From DYJK01 sp040755055 (GTDB lineage Bacteria; Bacteroidota; Ignavibacteria; Ignavibacteriales; Melioribacteraceae), in assembly GCA_040755055.1 (NCBI GenBank), contig JBFMBS010000001.1, positions 1-64,000 on the forward strand: DNA of 64,000 bases, read 5' to 3'. The first letter of the stretch is position 1. Every line of letters begins with the position of its first letter. The translations under genes and the position numbers were made by a program. Below are positions 15,442 to 24,734 of the stretch, one piece after another. The notes below the pieces were generated by a model, which was not told the origin of the DNA, did not search any database, and saw only the letters and a list, made by a program, of their open reading frames with translations.

Positions 15442-16347
15442 CTACTCCTTTTTATAACCGACAGTTTTGGGAAAACTAACAAGATTGAATGCTTTTGAAA
15501 TACCTTGCAGTGTTTCTGAGTAACCGATAAACAAATAACCGCCGCGGTTAAGCGAATTATATAAATGGGAAACTACTTTTACTTTCGATGCTGTGTCAAA
15601 ATAGATAAGAACATTCGCACAAATAATCAGGTCAAAATTCAACATTGTTTTCATCATAAAATCATCATACAAATTCATTACCTTGAACGTGGCCATCTTT
15701 TTAATTTCCGGTACAACTTCATAAGCACCGCTGTTATTCTTAAAATATTTTTTTAAATAATAAGGAGGTGCGTTGCGGATCGAATAATCTTTATACACTC
15801 CCTGGTTTGCAGACTCAACTATGGCTGCACTTATATCGGTTCCTACAACCTCCAATTCCATGAAAGGAAATTTAGGTTTAACAAGATCCTGAAATACCAT
15901 TGCAATAGAATAAGCTTCTTCCCCAGATGAGCTGGCAGCACTCCAAATTCTTATTTTATTTCTATTCAACGTATTTTTATTGGCAATAATTTCAGGGAAG
16001 ATTTGCGATGCCAGTGCATCAAGCTGCGGCTGGTTACGGAAAAAGAATGTTTCGTTAATCGTTATTGCTTCATAGAAATATCTCTTCTCCTCGGCAAATG
16101 ATGTTCCGCCAGATTTTAAGAGTGCAAAGTATTCTTCGAAATTTTTTAGACCGAGAAAATTAATTCTTCTTTGCAGTCTGCTTTCCAACAAATATTTTTT
16201 ATTATCCTGAAAATAGATGCCGGTGCTGTTATAAATGTATTTACGTATTTCCTGGAATAATGATATAGACATCATTAGCTGTTTAGGCAACGAAGACGCT
16301 AAACTTTTACTAAGATCGGGCAATTTCAATTCGGTTAATTGATTCAT
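15442..16347 (-). CDS. cheR: Chemotaxis protein methyltransferase CheR
   Basis: A 301-aa CheR. The N-terminal helical domain includes IYFQDNKKYLLESRLQRR (about residues 40-57). The SAM-binding domain has IRIWSAASSSGEEAYSIAMV (about 133-152), the CheR form of motif I, and the later FDLIICANVLIYFD and GYLFIGYSETL. Upstream, INETFFFRNQPQ is the conserved 'TNVT.FFR' region. CheR adds methyl groups from S-adenosylmethionine to receptor glutamates for adaptation. An extra N-terminal tail of about 25 residues precedes the domain. It lies seven bases after the HEAT-repeat gene. Confidence 0.95.
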   Translation of the reverse strand: MNQLTELKLPDLSKSLASSLPKQLMMSISLFQEIRKYIYNSTGIYFQDNKKYLLESRLQRRINFLGLKNFEEYFALLKSGGTSFAEEKRYFYEAITINETFFFRNQPQLDALASQIFPEIIANKNTLNRNKIRIWSAASSSGEEAYSIAMVFQDLVKPKFPFMELEVVGTDISAAIVESANQGVYKDYSIRNAPPYYLKKYFKNNSGAYEVVPEIKKMATFKVMNLYDDFMMKTMLNFDLIICANVLIYFDTASKVKVVSHLYNSLNRGGYLFIGYSETLQGISKAFNLVSFPKTVGYKKE

Positions 16348-16354
16348 AATTCAT

Positions 16355-17764
16355 CTATTTAGTAATAGGATAAATTTCATTTTGTTTTCTTGAACTTAAA
16401 ATCTGTTCCACTCTTTCCCTAACCATTACATCTTCATCTTGGGACAATTTTTCAAATGCGTCGTTAGCTTCTTGGTTATCAATAAATTCAAGCAGTTCAA
16501 CTAATCTGAGACGGTTCCAGATATTTTCATCTTGTGTCATCGAATCAACAAATAGTATTGCCGATTCGTAGTCGAGCATGAATAGAATTTCCATGCTTGC
16601 TCTTCTCACTTCCTCATCTGGGTGATCAAGATATTCGCTGATACCGTGAATGATATTCCGTTTTTGAACTAACGAAATATTTAACTGCCCGTTTTCGGAA
16701 GAAACATATGTTGCAACGGAATAAAAAAGATTAAGAAGCTGTCTTAGTTTTCCCGGGTTTTCAACAAGTACTTTATTAATCTCTTCAAATAAATATTCCG
16801 GGTTCCTATAAATTTTTGAACGTATTATCTCGTCCAATTCGTCGTCCTCACCAATATATTTCAAGCTTTCCAACAAAATATCTTTATCGTTAAAAACATT
16901 GATCAATGAGAGCGCAATTTTCTTGTGTTCGGCAGTTCCTTCTTGCAAAGTGTACATTAAAAGGTTTTTCATTTTGTCATCGAAAGGTATATCGAGCCCG
17001 TATTTCTCTTTAAGGATAAAAATCGAGGTAATTAACGGCCAAACCAACGGGCCATGAATACTTACTACTTGTTCCAGCAGAAAGAAATAAGTGTCAACAT
17101 CACCAAGATAACCAAGACTTTCAAGAATGGAATACTTTGTTAATTCATCTTCTGCCGGGTATTTATCTAGAAGAAAGCCGCTCGCCTTGGCCGAACCTAT
17201 TTTACCAAGGGCTTCAACAACGGACGGTTTGTATAACTCACTCCGATCGTATAAAAGAAGTAAAATTTCTACTGCGTTATCATATCGGATATTTCCTAAT
17301 GCTTCGATACAAGCAAGTACTACGTTATCATTTTCGGTTGCGCTTAAAATACTCAAAATATGTTCGGCGGCTGATTCACTGCCGATTAAACCAAGCAGAT
17401 CAATTATAAATTTTTGATCGTCATCATTCTTTTCACAGTTATATTGGATTAAAGTATTTACGGCTTTTGCCCCTAATTTTATTAGAATTTCCCCGGCTAA
17501 GTTTCTTAGCGTAATGTTGTTTGAAGAAACAAATTTTACAATATGTTTTGCGGCGTCTTCGGGTTGGTTATTCATTATCAACATCGATGCTGTATTTCTA
17601 ATTCCTTTGTCATCATCCGCAATACAATTGCACACTTCAACAACATAATCAGCCATATCGTCTAAGGTGAGCAGATAATCCAGGATATTTCTTTTTTCTT
17701 CTACGGAGCTTCCGTTTAGAACGTCGATTATTTCTTTCCGGTTGAATATTTTTTCTACACTCAT
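16355..17764 (-). CDS. HEAT-repeat protein heading the chemotaxis operon
   Basis: A 469-aa helical-repeat protein. Repeats of about 30-35 residues cover most of it, for example IVKFVSSNNITLRNLAGEIL, VLACIEALGNIRYDNAVEIL, KPSVVEALGKIGSAKASGFL and DHPDEEVRRASMEILFML. These are HEAT/PBS-lyase-like repeats that normally make protein-binding solenoids. There is no signal peptide or enzymatic motif. It is the first gene after a strong sigma-54 promoter and is followed by cheR, so a scaffold or localisation role in chemotaxis or the motor is a fair inference. I know of no characterised ortholog. Confidence 0.85.
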   Translation of the reverse strand: MSVEKIFNRKEIIDVLNGSSVEEKRNILDYLLTLDDMADYVVEVCNCIADDDKGIRNTASMLIMNNQPEDAAKHIVKFVSSNNITLRNLAGEILIKLGAKAVNTLIQYNCEKNDDDQKFIIDLLGLIGSESAAEHILSILSATENDNVVLACIEALGNIRYDNAVEILLLLYDRSELYKPSVVEALGKIGSAKASGFLLDKYPAEDELTKYSILESLGYLGDVDTYFFLLEQVVSIHGPLVWPLITSIFILKEKYGLDIPFDDKMKNLLMYTLQEGTAEHKKIALSLINVFNDKDILLESLKYIGEDDELDEIIRSKIYRNPEYLFEEINKVLVENPGKLRQLLNLFYSVATYVSSENGQLNISLVQKRNIIHGISEYLDHPDEEVRRASMEILFMLDYESAILFVDSMTQDENIWNRLRLVELLEFIDNQEANDAFEKLSQDEDVMVRERVEQILSSRKQNEIYPITK

Positions 17765-18114
17765 AACCTATCTTAAAATTATTTTTAAGTACGACTTATT
17801 TTGCAATTAATGTGCCGGGACAAAAAAATATCCATTGCCTCTAAAAACCAACCGAGCCGTAAAACAACATGTTGAATATTAGCCAAGTGTAAATTATTTT
17901 ACTCTATGATATTATCGGAATAAAAAGGTAAAATTTTAATCAAAAAGTGTATCTTTGTTTAGCTGATAATTATAGGTTCCGGGGGGAGCTGCTATTTTAC
18001 TATATGCCTCTAAAAAAATCTAAAAATTCATCGATAGTACCTTTAGTAAAAAATCTCTACACATTAAAAAGAGTATGTAGACAAGTAATAAATTTTAAAT
18101 AAATAGTAAAAACT
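17765..18114. other. Divergent intergenic region, 350 bases
   Basis: This AT-rich region separates the minus-strand chemotaxis operon from the plus-strand kinase genes. It holds the sigma-54 promoter at 17802-17817. A TATCTTTG word near 17949, matching the Bacteroidetes -7 form TAnnTTTG, lies on the plus strand but has no clear upstream partner. The word TGCCTCTAAAAA occurs twice (17836-17847 and 18005-18016), which may or may not matter. No small gene or RNA gene was seen. Confidence 0.5.
17802..17817 (-). promoter_or_regulatory. Sigma-54 promoter of the HEAT-cheR-cheA operon
   Basis: The minus strand reads CGGCAC-ATTAA-TTGCA. Against TGGCAC-N5-TTGCA it matches everywhere but the first base; the -24 GG and -12 GC and their spacing are exact. 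The predicted start point is near 17791, about 27 bases before the first codon. This is one of the best promoter matches in the window. Confidence 0.75.
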
Positions 18115-19344
18115 ATGTTACCGAATAATGAAATCTTCCAATTAAAGAACACACCGGGTGAAGAAACTAAGGATCGGCATAGTTTACGCTTATTATATCT
18201 TATCCTTAACTCTATCAGTCTTGGAATTATCGTTTCCGATATAAGAGGCAAAATAATTTACTGGAATGATCCCCTTCTAAAGCATCTCGATTTAACTTCC
18301 GACCTACTCTATGCGAACGACATCGACTTTCTAATTAGACACATATACAACAATTCAACTTTTGAAAAAACCCCTGAAGAGAGCATAGATAAACTCATAC
18401 TTACCAAAGAAAAAAGCTTTGACGGAATTTTTTCATTCAAGGGTTCAAAAAATTTAACCCTACTTTCTTACCCCTTACACACGCAGCAAAATGTTTACAG
18501 AGTCTGGATCTTTTCCGATATCACCGTAAACCTTTCCGGCGAAACCCCGGACCAAACCTCAAAAACGGATAACATTGAATTGAACGACTTAAAGTTGATT
18601 TTTTTAGCTAACATCAATAGGGAACTAGAAAGCAACCTTGAAAAAATAATTAAAGAAAAAAATTCCAGGGATGTACTTCTATCCGTGATTGCACATGATC
18701 TGAAAAGTCCATTCCAGGGTCTGCTCGGTTCTTTTGATGTCTTATCCGAGTCGTTTGATGAGTTGGATAAAGATGAAATAAAAAAATACATCAGTTACGG
18801 CAAGTCTTCATTGCACGATCTCTATTCGTTGATCGAAAAACTCCTCGAATGGTCGCGCCTTGTGATGGGTCAAATTAAGTTCAACCAGACAAAATGCAAC
18901 TTGTACTACGAAATGATTAGTGTAATTAATCAATTCAATGCTGCCATTATTAAAAAGCAGATTAGAATTGTAAACAATATGAACGATGACTTAGATACAT
19001 TAGCCGATGAAAATATGATCAATACAATCTTTAGAAACTTCCTTTCAAATGCAATTAAGTTTTCCCGGAGAGGCGGAACAGTAACGCTAACTTCGGAAAA
19101 GAAATACAATTTTATTATAATCTCCTTTACAGATGAGGGTGTTGGGATCGATAATGAAACGAAGGATAAATTATTCGATCTGGCCGAACATTATTCGGCA
19201 AAAGGAACCGAAGACGAAGAGGGCTCTGGTTTGGGGTTGGTATTATGTAAAGAAATGGCAGACTGGCACAACGGATCTATTAGTTTTGAAAGTGAGATAG
19301 GCAAAGGCACAACCTTTCATCTAACATTACCCATACTCAGTTAA
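18115..19344 (+). CDS. PAS-containing sensor histidine kinase
   Basis: A 409-aa soluble kinase. A PAS-like domain covers about residues 20-135 (GIIVSDIRGKIIYWNDPLLK). A short coiled coil leads to HisKA with the phosphorylated His in VIAHDLKSPFQGLLGSFDV (near residue 190). The ATPase domain has N box NTIFRNFLSNAIKFSRRGG, FTDEGVGIDNETKD, and EGSGLGLVLCKEMADWHNG. The 'HDLKSP' box is of the KdpD/WalK-like type. With no membrane segment, it should sense an internal signal. The next gene, 13 bases on, is a hybrid kinase, so the two form an operon. The signal and the partner regulator are unknown. Confidence 0.9.
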   Translation: MLPNNEIFQLKNTPGEETKDRHSLRLLYLILNSISLGIIVSDIRGKIIYWNDPLLKHLDLTSDLLYANDIDFLIRHIYNNSTFEKTPEESIDKLILTKEKSFDGIFSFKGSKNLTLLSYPLHTQQNVYRVWIFSDITVNLSGETPDQTSKTDNIELNDLKLIFLANINRELESNLEKIIKEKNSRDVLLSVIAHDLKSPFQGLLGSFDVLSESFDELDKDEIKKYISYGKSSLHDLYSLIEKLLEWSRLVMGQIKFNQTKCNLYYEMISVINQFNAAIIKKQIRIVNNMNDDLDTLADENMINTIFRNFLSNAIKFSRRGGTVTLTSEKKYNFIIISFTDEGVGIDNETKDKLFDLAEHYSAKGTEDEEGSGLGLVLCKEMADWHNGSISFESEIGKGTTFHLTLPILS

Positions 19345-19357
19345 ACAGAAAGGGAAA

Positions 19358-21343
19358 ATGAGAAAAACCAACGAAATAAGAACACCGGGTAACGAGATTC
19401 TGGAAAGCTCAGTTTCCACAACTCATATTCTCAGTGTTACCTTCGAACATCTTACCGAAGCTGTTGCGGTTCTTGACAAAGAAAGAATCGTTATGTGCAA
19501 TTCTGCTTTTAAATATTTATTCGGCTACAGTAAAGTTGATGAGCTGAAAAACTTTTCTATACTTAACTTTATTCCCCCGGCACAGTTTGGTAATTACCTA
19601 ACCAAATTAAAGAGTACTACTCAAAATGAATTATTTGCTTTGGGTCATGAATGCCATGGTATAAGAAAAGATTCATCTTTAACTGATGTTGAAATCAGTA
19701 TTAAAACCGACAGCAGTTCCGGAAAAGAGATTACAATTTTAAGTGTAAAAGATATCACGGAAAAAAAACATATCCAGGATCAGATTAATAAACTTTCCCG
19801 TGTTGTTGACCAAAGTTCTTCAATCATAATTATTACCGATCCCGAAGGCAGAGTTGAATATACAAATCCAAAATTTTCCGAAGTAACCGGTTATTTCTTT
19901 GAAGAAGTCTATGGCAAGAGAATAAATATTGTTGGAGAAGATGACGCATCGGAAAGCAGACAAACCGAATTATGGAACAGAATTTATAATGGAAGAGATT
20001 GGCGCGGAGAATTTAGAAACTACAAAAAAAATGGTGAGCTATACTGGGAATCCGCAGTTGTTACGCCGATAAAAAATGAAAATGGCGATATGAGCCATAT
20101 TCTTGTCATCAAGGAAGATATAACTTCTAAAAAAGAGATGGAGCTGGAACTAAAAAGGGCGTTAGACAGTGCAGAAGAAGCAAGCAAATTAAAATCAAAT
20201 TTGCTTTCCAACATGAGTCACGAGCTTAGAACTCCTATGACCGGCATTATCGGTTTTTCCAGTTTGCTTAGAGACGAATTGCAAGATTCCGATCACGTTG
20301 AAATAATTGATAAAATTCTTAAATCATCAAAAAGATTGCTCTTAACCCTAAATTCCATTTTAAATTTATCCGAAATTGAATCAGGTACCTACCCCATAAA
20401 TCTTACCGAGTTCAATTTAGGTTCATATACAAAATATTTTCTTACCAATTATGATAAAACTGCCGCCGAAAAAAATCTTGATTTTAATATTCAAATTCTT
20501 GACGAAGAAATTTGCGCTGTAGGCGATGAGAATCTTTTCAAACAAATACTAATGCACATCGTTGATAATGCCTTGAAGTTTACTTATAGAGGCGGCGTAA
20601 AAGTTCAGATTACTTCCGATGAAGATGGATCGGGTAATACCATGGCAATTGTCAAAGTTATAGATTCGGGAATCGGAATTGGTACAGAAGATCAGAATAA
20701 GATTTTCAGGGAATTCAGACAGCTGAGCGAGGGCATAAGAAGAAATTTTGAGGGAAGCGGATTAGGACTTTCCGTTGCCAAGAAAATGGCAAAGCTAATG
20801 AAGGGCGATATCAACGTTGAAAGCGAGCTTGAGAAAGGTTCCTCTTTCAGCATAGTACTGCCGGGCATTAAAAAATCAAATGATGATTCTTCACTCACAA
20901 TTGCATATAAACCACCCTTGAATTCAATGCCTCAAAACGAAGCCCGTAAAAATATGATTTCGATGATGGGTAAAAAACTCCCTAACGTTTTAAGTATTGA
21001 AGACAATTTATTAAACTCCGAATTAGTTAATCTTTTCTTGCGGAATATATGCAATGTTGATACTGCGCATAATTATTTCCAGGCAATAGAGAAATTAAAG
21101 AATAAAAAATATCATGCCTTATTGATAGATATTAATCTTGGAAATGGCCCATCGGGAATTGATATCGCTAAAGATATCCGGTCACTATACGGATATGAAA
21201 ACACTCCTTTAATCGCTGTAACCGGTTACGCCCTACTTAAAGACGAAAAGATTCTTCTGGACGAAGGATTTAATTATTACTTGATTAAACCTTACGATCG
21301 GGAAGATTTAATTAATATCCTAGTAAAAGCAATTAACAAATAA
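19358..21343 (+). CDS. Hybrid histidine kinase: PAS-PAS-HisKA-HATPase-REC
   Basis: A 661-aa cytoplasmic hybrid kinase. PAS1 is at about 25-145 (HLTEAVAVLDKERIVMCNSA) and PAS2/PAC at about 146-270 (DQSSSIIIITDPEGRVEYTN, WRGEFRNYKKNGELYWESAV). HisKA has its His in SNMSHELRTPMTGIIGFSSL (near 285-305). The ATPase domain shows IVDNALKFTYRGG, KVIDSGIGIG and GSGLGLSVAKKMAKLM. The C-terminal receiver has VLSIEDNLLNSELVN and phospho-Asp in ALLIDINLGNGPSG, with YLIKPYD near the end. AAAGGG precedes the ATG. It would phosphorylate its own receiver and needs a separate phosphotransfer partner, not seen here. Confidence 0.93.
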   Translation: MRKTNEIRTPGNEILESSVSTTHILSVTFEHLTEAVAVLDKERIVMCNSAFKYLFGYSKVDELKNFSILNFIPPAQFGNYLTKLKSTTQNELFALGHECHGIRKDSSLTDVEISIKTDSSSGKEITILSVKDITEKKHIQDQINKLSRVVDQSSSIIIITDPEGRVEYTNPKFSEVTGYFFEEVYGKRINIVGEDDASESRQTELWNRIYNGRDWRGEFRNYKKNGELYWESAVVTPIKNENGDMSHILVIKEDITSKKEMELELKRALDSAEEASKLKSNLLSNMSHELRTPMTGIIGFSSLLRDELQDSDHVEIIDKILKSSKRLLLTLNSILNLSEIESGTYPINLTEFNLGSYTKYFLTNYDKTAAEKNLDFNIQILDEEICAVGDENLFKQILMHIVDNALKFTYRGGVKVQITSDEDGSGNTMAIVKVIDSGIGIGTEDQNKIFREFRQLSEGIRRNFEGSGLGLSVAKKMAKLMKGDINVESELEKGSSFSIVLPGIKKSNDDSSLTIAYKPPLNSMPQNEARKNMISMMGKKLPNVLSIEDNLLNSELVNLFLRNICNVDTAHNYFQAIEKLKNKKYHALLIDINLGNGPSGIDIAKDIRSLYGYENTPLIAVTGYALLKDEKILLDEGFNYYLIKPYDREDLINILVKAINK

Positions 21344-21369
21344 CTTCAAAGAAACTTATTTAAAAAAGG

Positions 21370-21394
21370 GAGACCATGTTAATAACATGGTCTC
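21370..21394 (+). terminator. Hairpin downstream of the hybrid kinase
   Basis: A perfect 12-base inverted repeat around one central base (GAGACCATGTTA and its complement) lies 26 bases after the kinase stop. Its stem is strong, but the following bases (TTGTGACGG) are not a proper T run. It is probably a transcript end or 3' stabilising hairpin. The 219-base gap to the convergent gene holds nothing else clear. Confidence 0.5.
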
Positions 21395-21562
21395 TTGTGA
21401 CGGGGTCTTTGAGGGCTATGGGCAATTATTTAAAAAAGTAATTCTACTTTCACAAAAAGTATTTTCACTATGGTTATTATCGGTCAGCTTAATAAAAAGT
21501 TTAGGGCAAATTAAGAGGTATGAGAAATTAAATCAGTAGTTAATCTTCGGGAGTTTGGGATA

Positions 21563-22954
21563 TCAGTTAATTTGTTTTGTAACCTCGATACCAAGTTGTT
21601 CCATTCTATAGCGAAGTTTTGAACGCGAAAGGCCCAAAATTTTTGCAGCTTTTACCTGGTTTCCGCCAGCTATCTTAAGGGTTTTCTGAATCAAGGATTT
21701 TAATACAATATCAATCTTAATACCTTTGGCCGGTATCTGAAGTACAAATTTATCGTCCGGCTGCTGTTCCGCACCTTTATTTTCCAGCAAGGCACCAAAA
21801 TGGTGATCTGTTAATTCTAAATCCTCGCACAATAAAACAACGCGTTCCATTACATTACGCAGCTCGCGTATATTCCCTTTCCAGTGATAGCCCTTTAAAA
21901 GTTCGATTGCAGATGAATCGATAGAATTAACCTCTTTATTAAATTTCTGCGCAAATTCCTTTAGGAATGAATAAGCTATGTAAGGTATATCTTCTTTTCT
22001 TTCTCTTAACGGGGGAATTAAAATTTTTGCAACATTAAGTCTGTAATACAAATCTTCCCGGAAATTTCCTTTTTCAATTTCATCTTCCAAATTACGATTG
22101 GTAGCAGCAAGTACGCGAACGTTAACCACAATTTCTTTTTCGCCGCCTAATCTGTAAAATTTTCTTTCTTGCAGAACACGAAGCAGTTTTACTTGCATAT
22201 CCAAACTAAGTTCGCCGATTTCATCAAGCAGTATTGTTCCGCCATTTGCTAATTCAAATTTACCAAGCTTTGTTTTCTGAGCCGCACCGGTAAACGCTCC
22301 TTTTTCATGACCGAATAATTCACTTTCAGCTAGATCTCTTGGTATCGTTGCACAGTTAATGGTTATAAACGACGCGGCATTCCTGGGACTCTTTTGATGT
22401 ATGAATTGAGCAAAGACTTCTTTGCCGGTTCCGCTTTCTCCTTCAATTAAAATTGTGGTATCGGCACTTTTTGCTAATTTTTCGACTGAGGTTAAAAGCT
22501 TTTGAATTTTAGAACTTCTGCCAAAAAAATCTTTTGATAAAGTATCAGTTTCTAAAAGTGTTGTTAAGCGGTCAACTTCGGATTTAAGTCTTATATTTTC
22601 AAGCGCTTTGTTTAATACCACGTTTAATTGCTCTAGATCGATTGGTTTCAGCAAGAAATCAAAGGCGCCGGATTTAATTGAAGTAACCGCCATTTTTACA
22701 TCGGCATAACCAGTTATCATTACGACCGGTAAATCTCTAAAACTTTTTTTTAGAATTTTTAGAATATCAATGCCGTTAAAATTTGTTAAGTAGATATCAA
22801 GAAGCACAACATCGGGCTGGAACTCGGCAACTAAACTTTTTGCCTCGTTAGCATCAAGACAAGTTTCAACGGTGTAATTTTGTTTTATTAAAACTTTTTT
22901 TAATGATGACGCAACCAGGTCATCATCATCTATTATCAGTACCTTTGGTTCCAT
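21563..22954 (-). CDS. NtrC-family sigma-54 response regulator (FlgR-like)
   Basis: The 463-aa protein has the full NtrC layout. Receiver at 1-120: VLIIDDDDLVASSLKK and phospho-Asp in DVVLLDIYLTNFNG. AAA+ domain at about 140-375: Walker A GESGTGKEVFAQ, sigma-54 contact loop GAFTGA, Walker B GGTILLDEIGELSLDMQ and arginine-finger region FREDLYYRLNV. A Fis-type helix-turn-helix is at the end (GGNQVKAAKILGLSRSKLRY). It should activate sigma-54 promoters on phosphorylation. Its kinase partner is encoded just upstream, 12 bases away, and it is the only sigma-54 activator in the window, which also has sigma-54 sites before chemotaxis and flagellar operons. Confidence 0.95.
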   Translation of the reverse strand: MEPKVLIIDDDDLVASSLKKVLIKQNYTVETCLDANEAKSLVAEFQPDVVLLDIYLTNFNGIDILKILKKSFRDLPVVMITGYADVKMAVTSIKSGAFDFLLKPIDLEQLNVVLNKALENIRLKSEVDRLTTLLETDTLSKDFFGRSSKIQKLLTSVEKLAKSADTTILIEGESGTGKEVFAQFIHQKSPRNAASFITINCATIPRDLAESELFGHEKGAFTGAAQKTKLGKFELANGGTILLDEIGELSLDMQVKLLRVLQERKFYRLGGEKEIVVNVRVLAATNRNLEDEIEKGNFREDLYYRLNVAKILIPPLRERKEDIPYIAYSFLKEFAQKFNKEVNSIDSSAIELLKGYHWKGNIRELRNVMERVVLLCEDLELTDHHFGALLENKGAEQQPDDKFVLQIPAKGIKIDIVLKSLIQKTLKIAGGNQVKAAKILGLSRSKLRYRMEQLGIEVTKQIN

Positions 22955-22966
22955 ATCGTTTTCTAA

Positions 22967-23659
22967 TTAGTAGGCATTAAACATTATATAAAACTTTGAA
23001 CCTTGTCCATATGAAGATTCAAACAAAAGATCGGCGTGCATTTCATCAAGAATCCTTTTACAAACCATGAGACCAACACCCGATCCTTCCGATTTGCTGG
23101 TATAAAATCCATTTTGAATTTTTTGAACATTCTCCGGGTTAATTCCGCACCCAAAATCTTCAACTTGCCAGATAACTTTTTTCCTATCAGTACCATTCTC
23201 TTCAAAAGTAGAAACTATAATCTTGCTTTTATTTTGGGAAGCTTCAATCGCATTATTCATAAGGTTAAGTATAACTTGCAATAATTTGTTTTCATTAGCT
23301 ACAACATCCGGAATATTGGTGTCTAATCTCTTTTCAGTAGCAATACCTCTTTTTGAAGCGGTTGAATAAATAATTTCAATGGCTCTTTCGGTTACTTTAT
23401 TAAGCGAAGCACCCTTATTCTGCTCATTGTTTTTCTTAGTAAAATCCAGCACATCGGAGATTATATGATTGATTCTTTCAAATGCTTCCAGCGAAGATGT
23501 GATTGATTCGGTTATTTCACCCGATAATTCTTTTTCATACATTTTCATATAATCGAGATTCAGTTTGATAGCAGTAAGCGGATTACGTATCTCATGGAGT
23601 AGTCCCGCAGTGAGCTTTCCAATTATAGTCAGTTTATTATTCTGAATTAGATCTTCCAC
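22967..23659 (-). CDS. Sensorless cytoplasmic histidine kinase (FlgS/NtrB-like)
   Basis: A 230-aa kinase made of only HisKA and ATPase domains. The phosphorylated His22 is in TAGLLHEIRNPLTAIKLNLD, followed by N box LLQVILNLMNNAIEASQNKS, VEDFGCGINPENVQ and GSGVGLMVCKRILDEMHADL. There is no PAS, membrane or other sensor domain, so input must come through protein contact. This is the architecture expected of FlgS-type kinases that read assembly of the flagellar export apparatus, although full FlgS proteins usually have an N-terminal region. It is co-transcribed with the NtrC-type regulator that follows. The FlgS comparison is inference. Confidence 0.92.
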   Translation of the reverse strand: MEDLIQNNKLTIIGKLTAGLLHEIRNPLTAIKLNLDYMKMYEKELSGEITESITSSLEAFERINHIISDVLDFTKKNNEQNKGASLNKVTERAIEIIYSTASKRGIATEKRLDTNIPDVVANENKLLQVILNLMNNAIEASQNKSKIIVSTFEENGTDRKKVIWQVEDFGCGINPENVQKIQNGFYTSKSEGSGVGLMVCKRILDEMHADLLFESSYGQGSKFYIMFNAY

Positions 23660-23801
23660 GAAAAAAAGAGTACCCGGTTTTGAATGAGTAAGTAAATCTT
23701 ATAATCAATAAACAAATTTTTGTAGCGCAAAAATAATAAAGATTTTCCTTAATTGATTAATTGAATACAATATATTTTCACATAAAAAGTCACAACATCA
23801 A

Positions 23802-24734
23802 TTATAATGATTCAAAATAACGTGCGGTTTCAATAAGTCCGCTTTTAATATCAAATTGACTGAAAAATTTTAAAATGTTCTCTGTTTCTTTAACCGAAGC
23901 CAGACTATGCTTAATATCTCCGGCGCGTTCTGTTTCATAAACTATTTTACTTTTACTATTTGTTATATCAATTATCATCCGTGCAAGTTGATTAATCGAA
24001 ATTGCTTTACCGGTTGCAATATTGAAAACACCGTTCACATTCCGGTTTGTGGCGGCAGCAATGTTTGCATCAACAACATCCTTAATAAAAATGAAGTCTC
24101 TCGTCTGCTCGCCATCACCGTAAATTACTATCGGTTCATTTTTTATTGCCTTAGTTAAAAAGATAGGAACGGCTGCAGCATATTGACTTTTGGGATTTTG
24201 ACGCGGACCAAATACATTAAAATACCTTAATGATATACCGCCCAAGCCATGCATTTGGTTATATATCTCTAATTGTTTTTCGCCTTCTAATTTTGTGGAT
24301 CCGTACGGAGATTTAGGAGCTGTTTTACTTTTAATCGTTTGCGGAGATTCAGGTTCGTCCCCATAAACTGCTGCAGAACTGCTGAATACAATTTTTTTAA
24401 TACCAAATTCTTTTGAGGCATCAAGAACGTTTAATAAACCGTTAACATTAATTTCATAGCACTCATCCGGTTTTTGGATAGATTCGGGTACCGATACCAT
24501 TGCTGCAAAATGATGGACATAATCTGCTTCTTTAAGTACCTCGAATACTAATTTACGGTCGGTTATACTGCCTTTATGGAATATTGCTTGAGGAAACAAT
24601 TCAACATTTGAAATAAAACCAGAACGCAGATTATCTATAATATGAACCTCTGCACCGTCCTTAACCCAATGTTCAACGATGTGGCTTCCAATAAAACCGG
24701 CACCGCCGGTAACAACAACTTTGATTTTGTCCAT
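23802..24734 (-). CDS. NAD-dependent sugar-nucleotide epimerase, GalE-like
   Basis: A 310-aa extended short-chain dehydrogenase. NAD-binding GGAGFIGSHIVEHW is at residues 10-23; the Ser of the catalytic set is in KIVFSSSAAVYGDE; YxxxK is in SPYGSTKLEGEKQL (near 147-151). Sugar-nucleotide-binding features include RYFNVFGPRQNP and YGDGEQTRDFIFIKDVV. It is likely a UDP-glucose/UDP-galactose 4-epimerase of the short bacterial/archaeal type, which would complete the Leloir pathway with the galK and galT nearby. UDP-N-acetylhexosamine or UDP-glucuronate epimerases share these motifs. It is 197 bases from the hydrolase upstream, with a weak promoter-like TAGTTTTG near 24760, so it may be transcribed alone. 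Confidence 0.85.
   Translation of the reverse strand: MDKIKVVVTGGAGFIGSHIVEHWVKDGAEVHIIDNLRSGFISNVELFPQAIFHKGSITDRKLVFEVLKEADYVHHFAAMVSVPESIQKPDECYEINVNGLLNVLDASKEFGIKKIVFSSSAAVYGDEPESPQTIKSKTAPKSPYGSTKLEGEKQLEIYNQMHGLGGISLRYFNVFGPRQNPKSQYAAAVPIFLTKAIKNEPIVIYGDGEQTRDFIFIKDVVDANIAAATNRNVNGVFNIATGKAISINQLARMIIDITNSKSKIVYETERAGDIKHSLASVKETENILKFFSQFDIKSGLIETARYFESL

Noticed and set aside
17836..18016. Two copies of TGCCTCTAAAAA as operator sites
   Set aside because: The region is AT-rich and two 12-base copies with an A-run are weak evidence; no palindrome or fixed relation to promoters.
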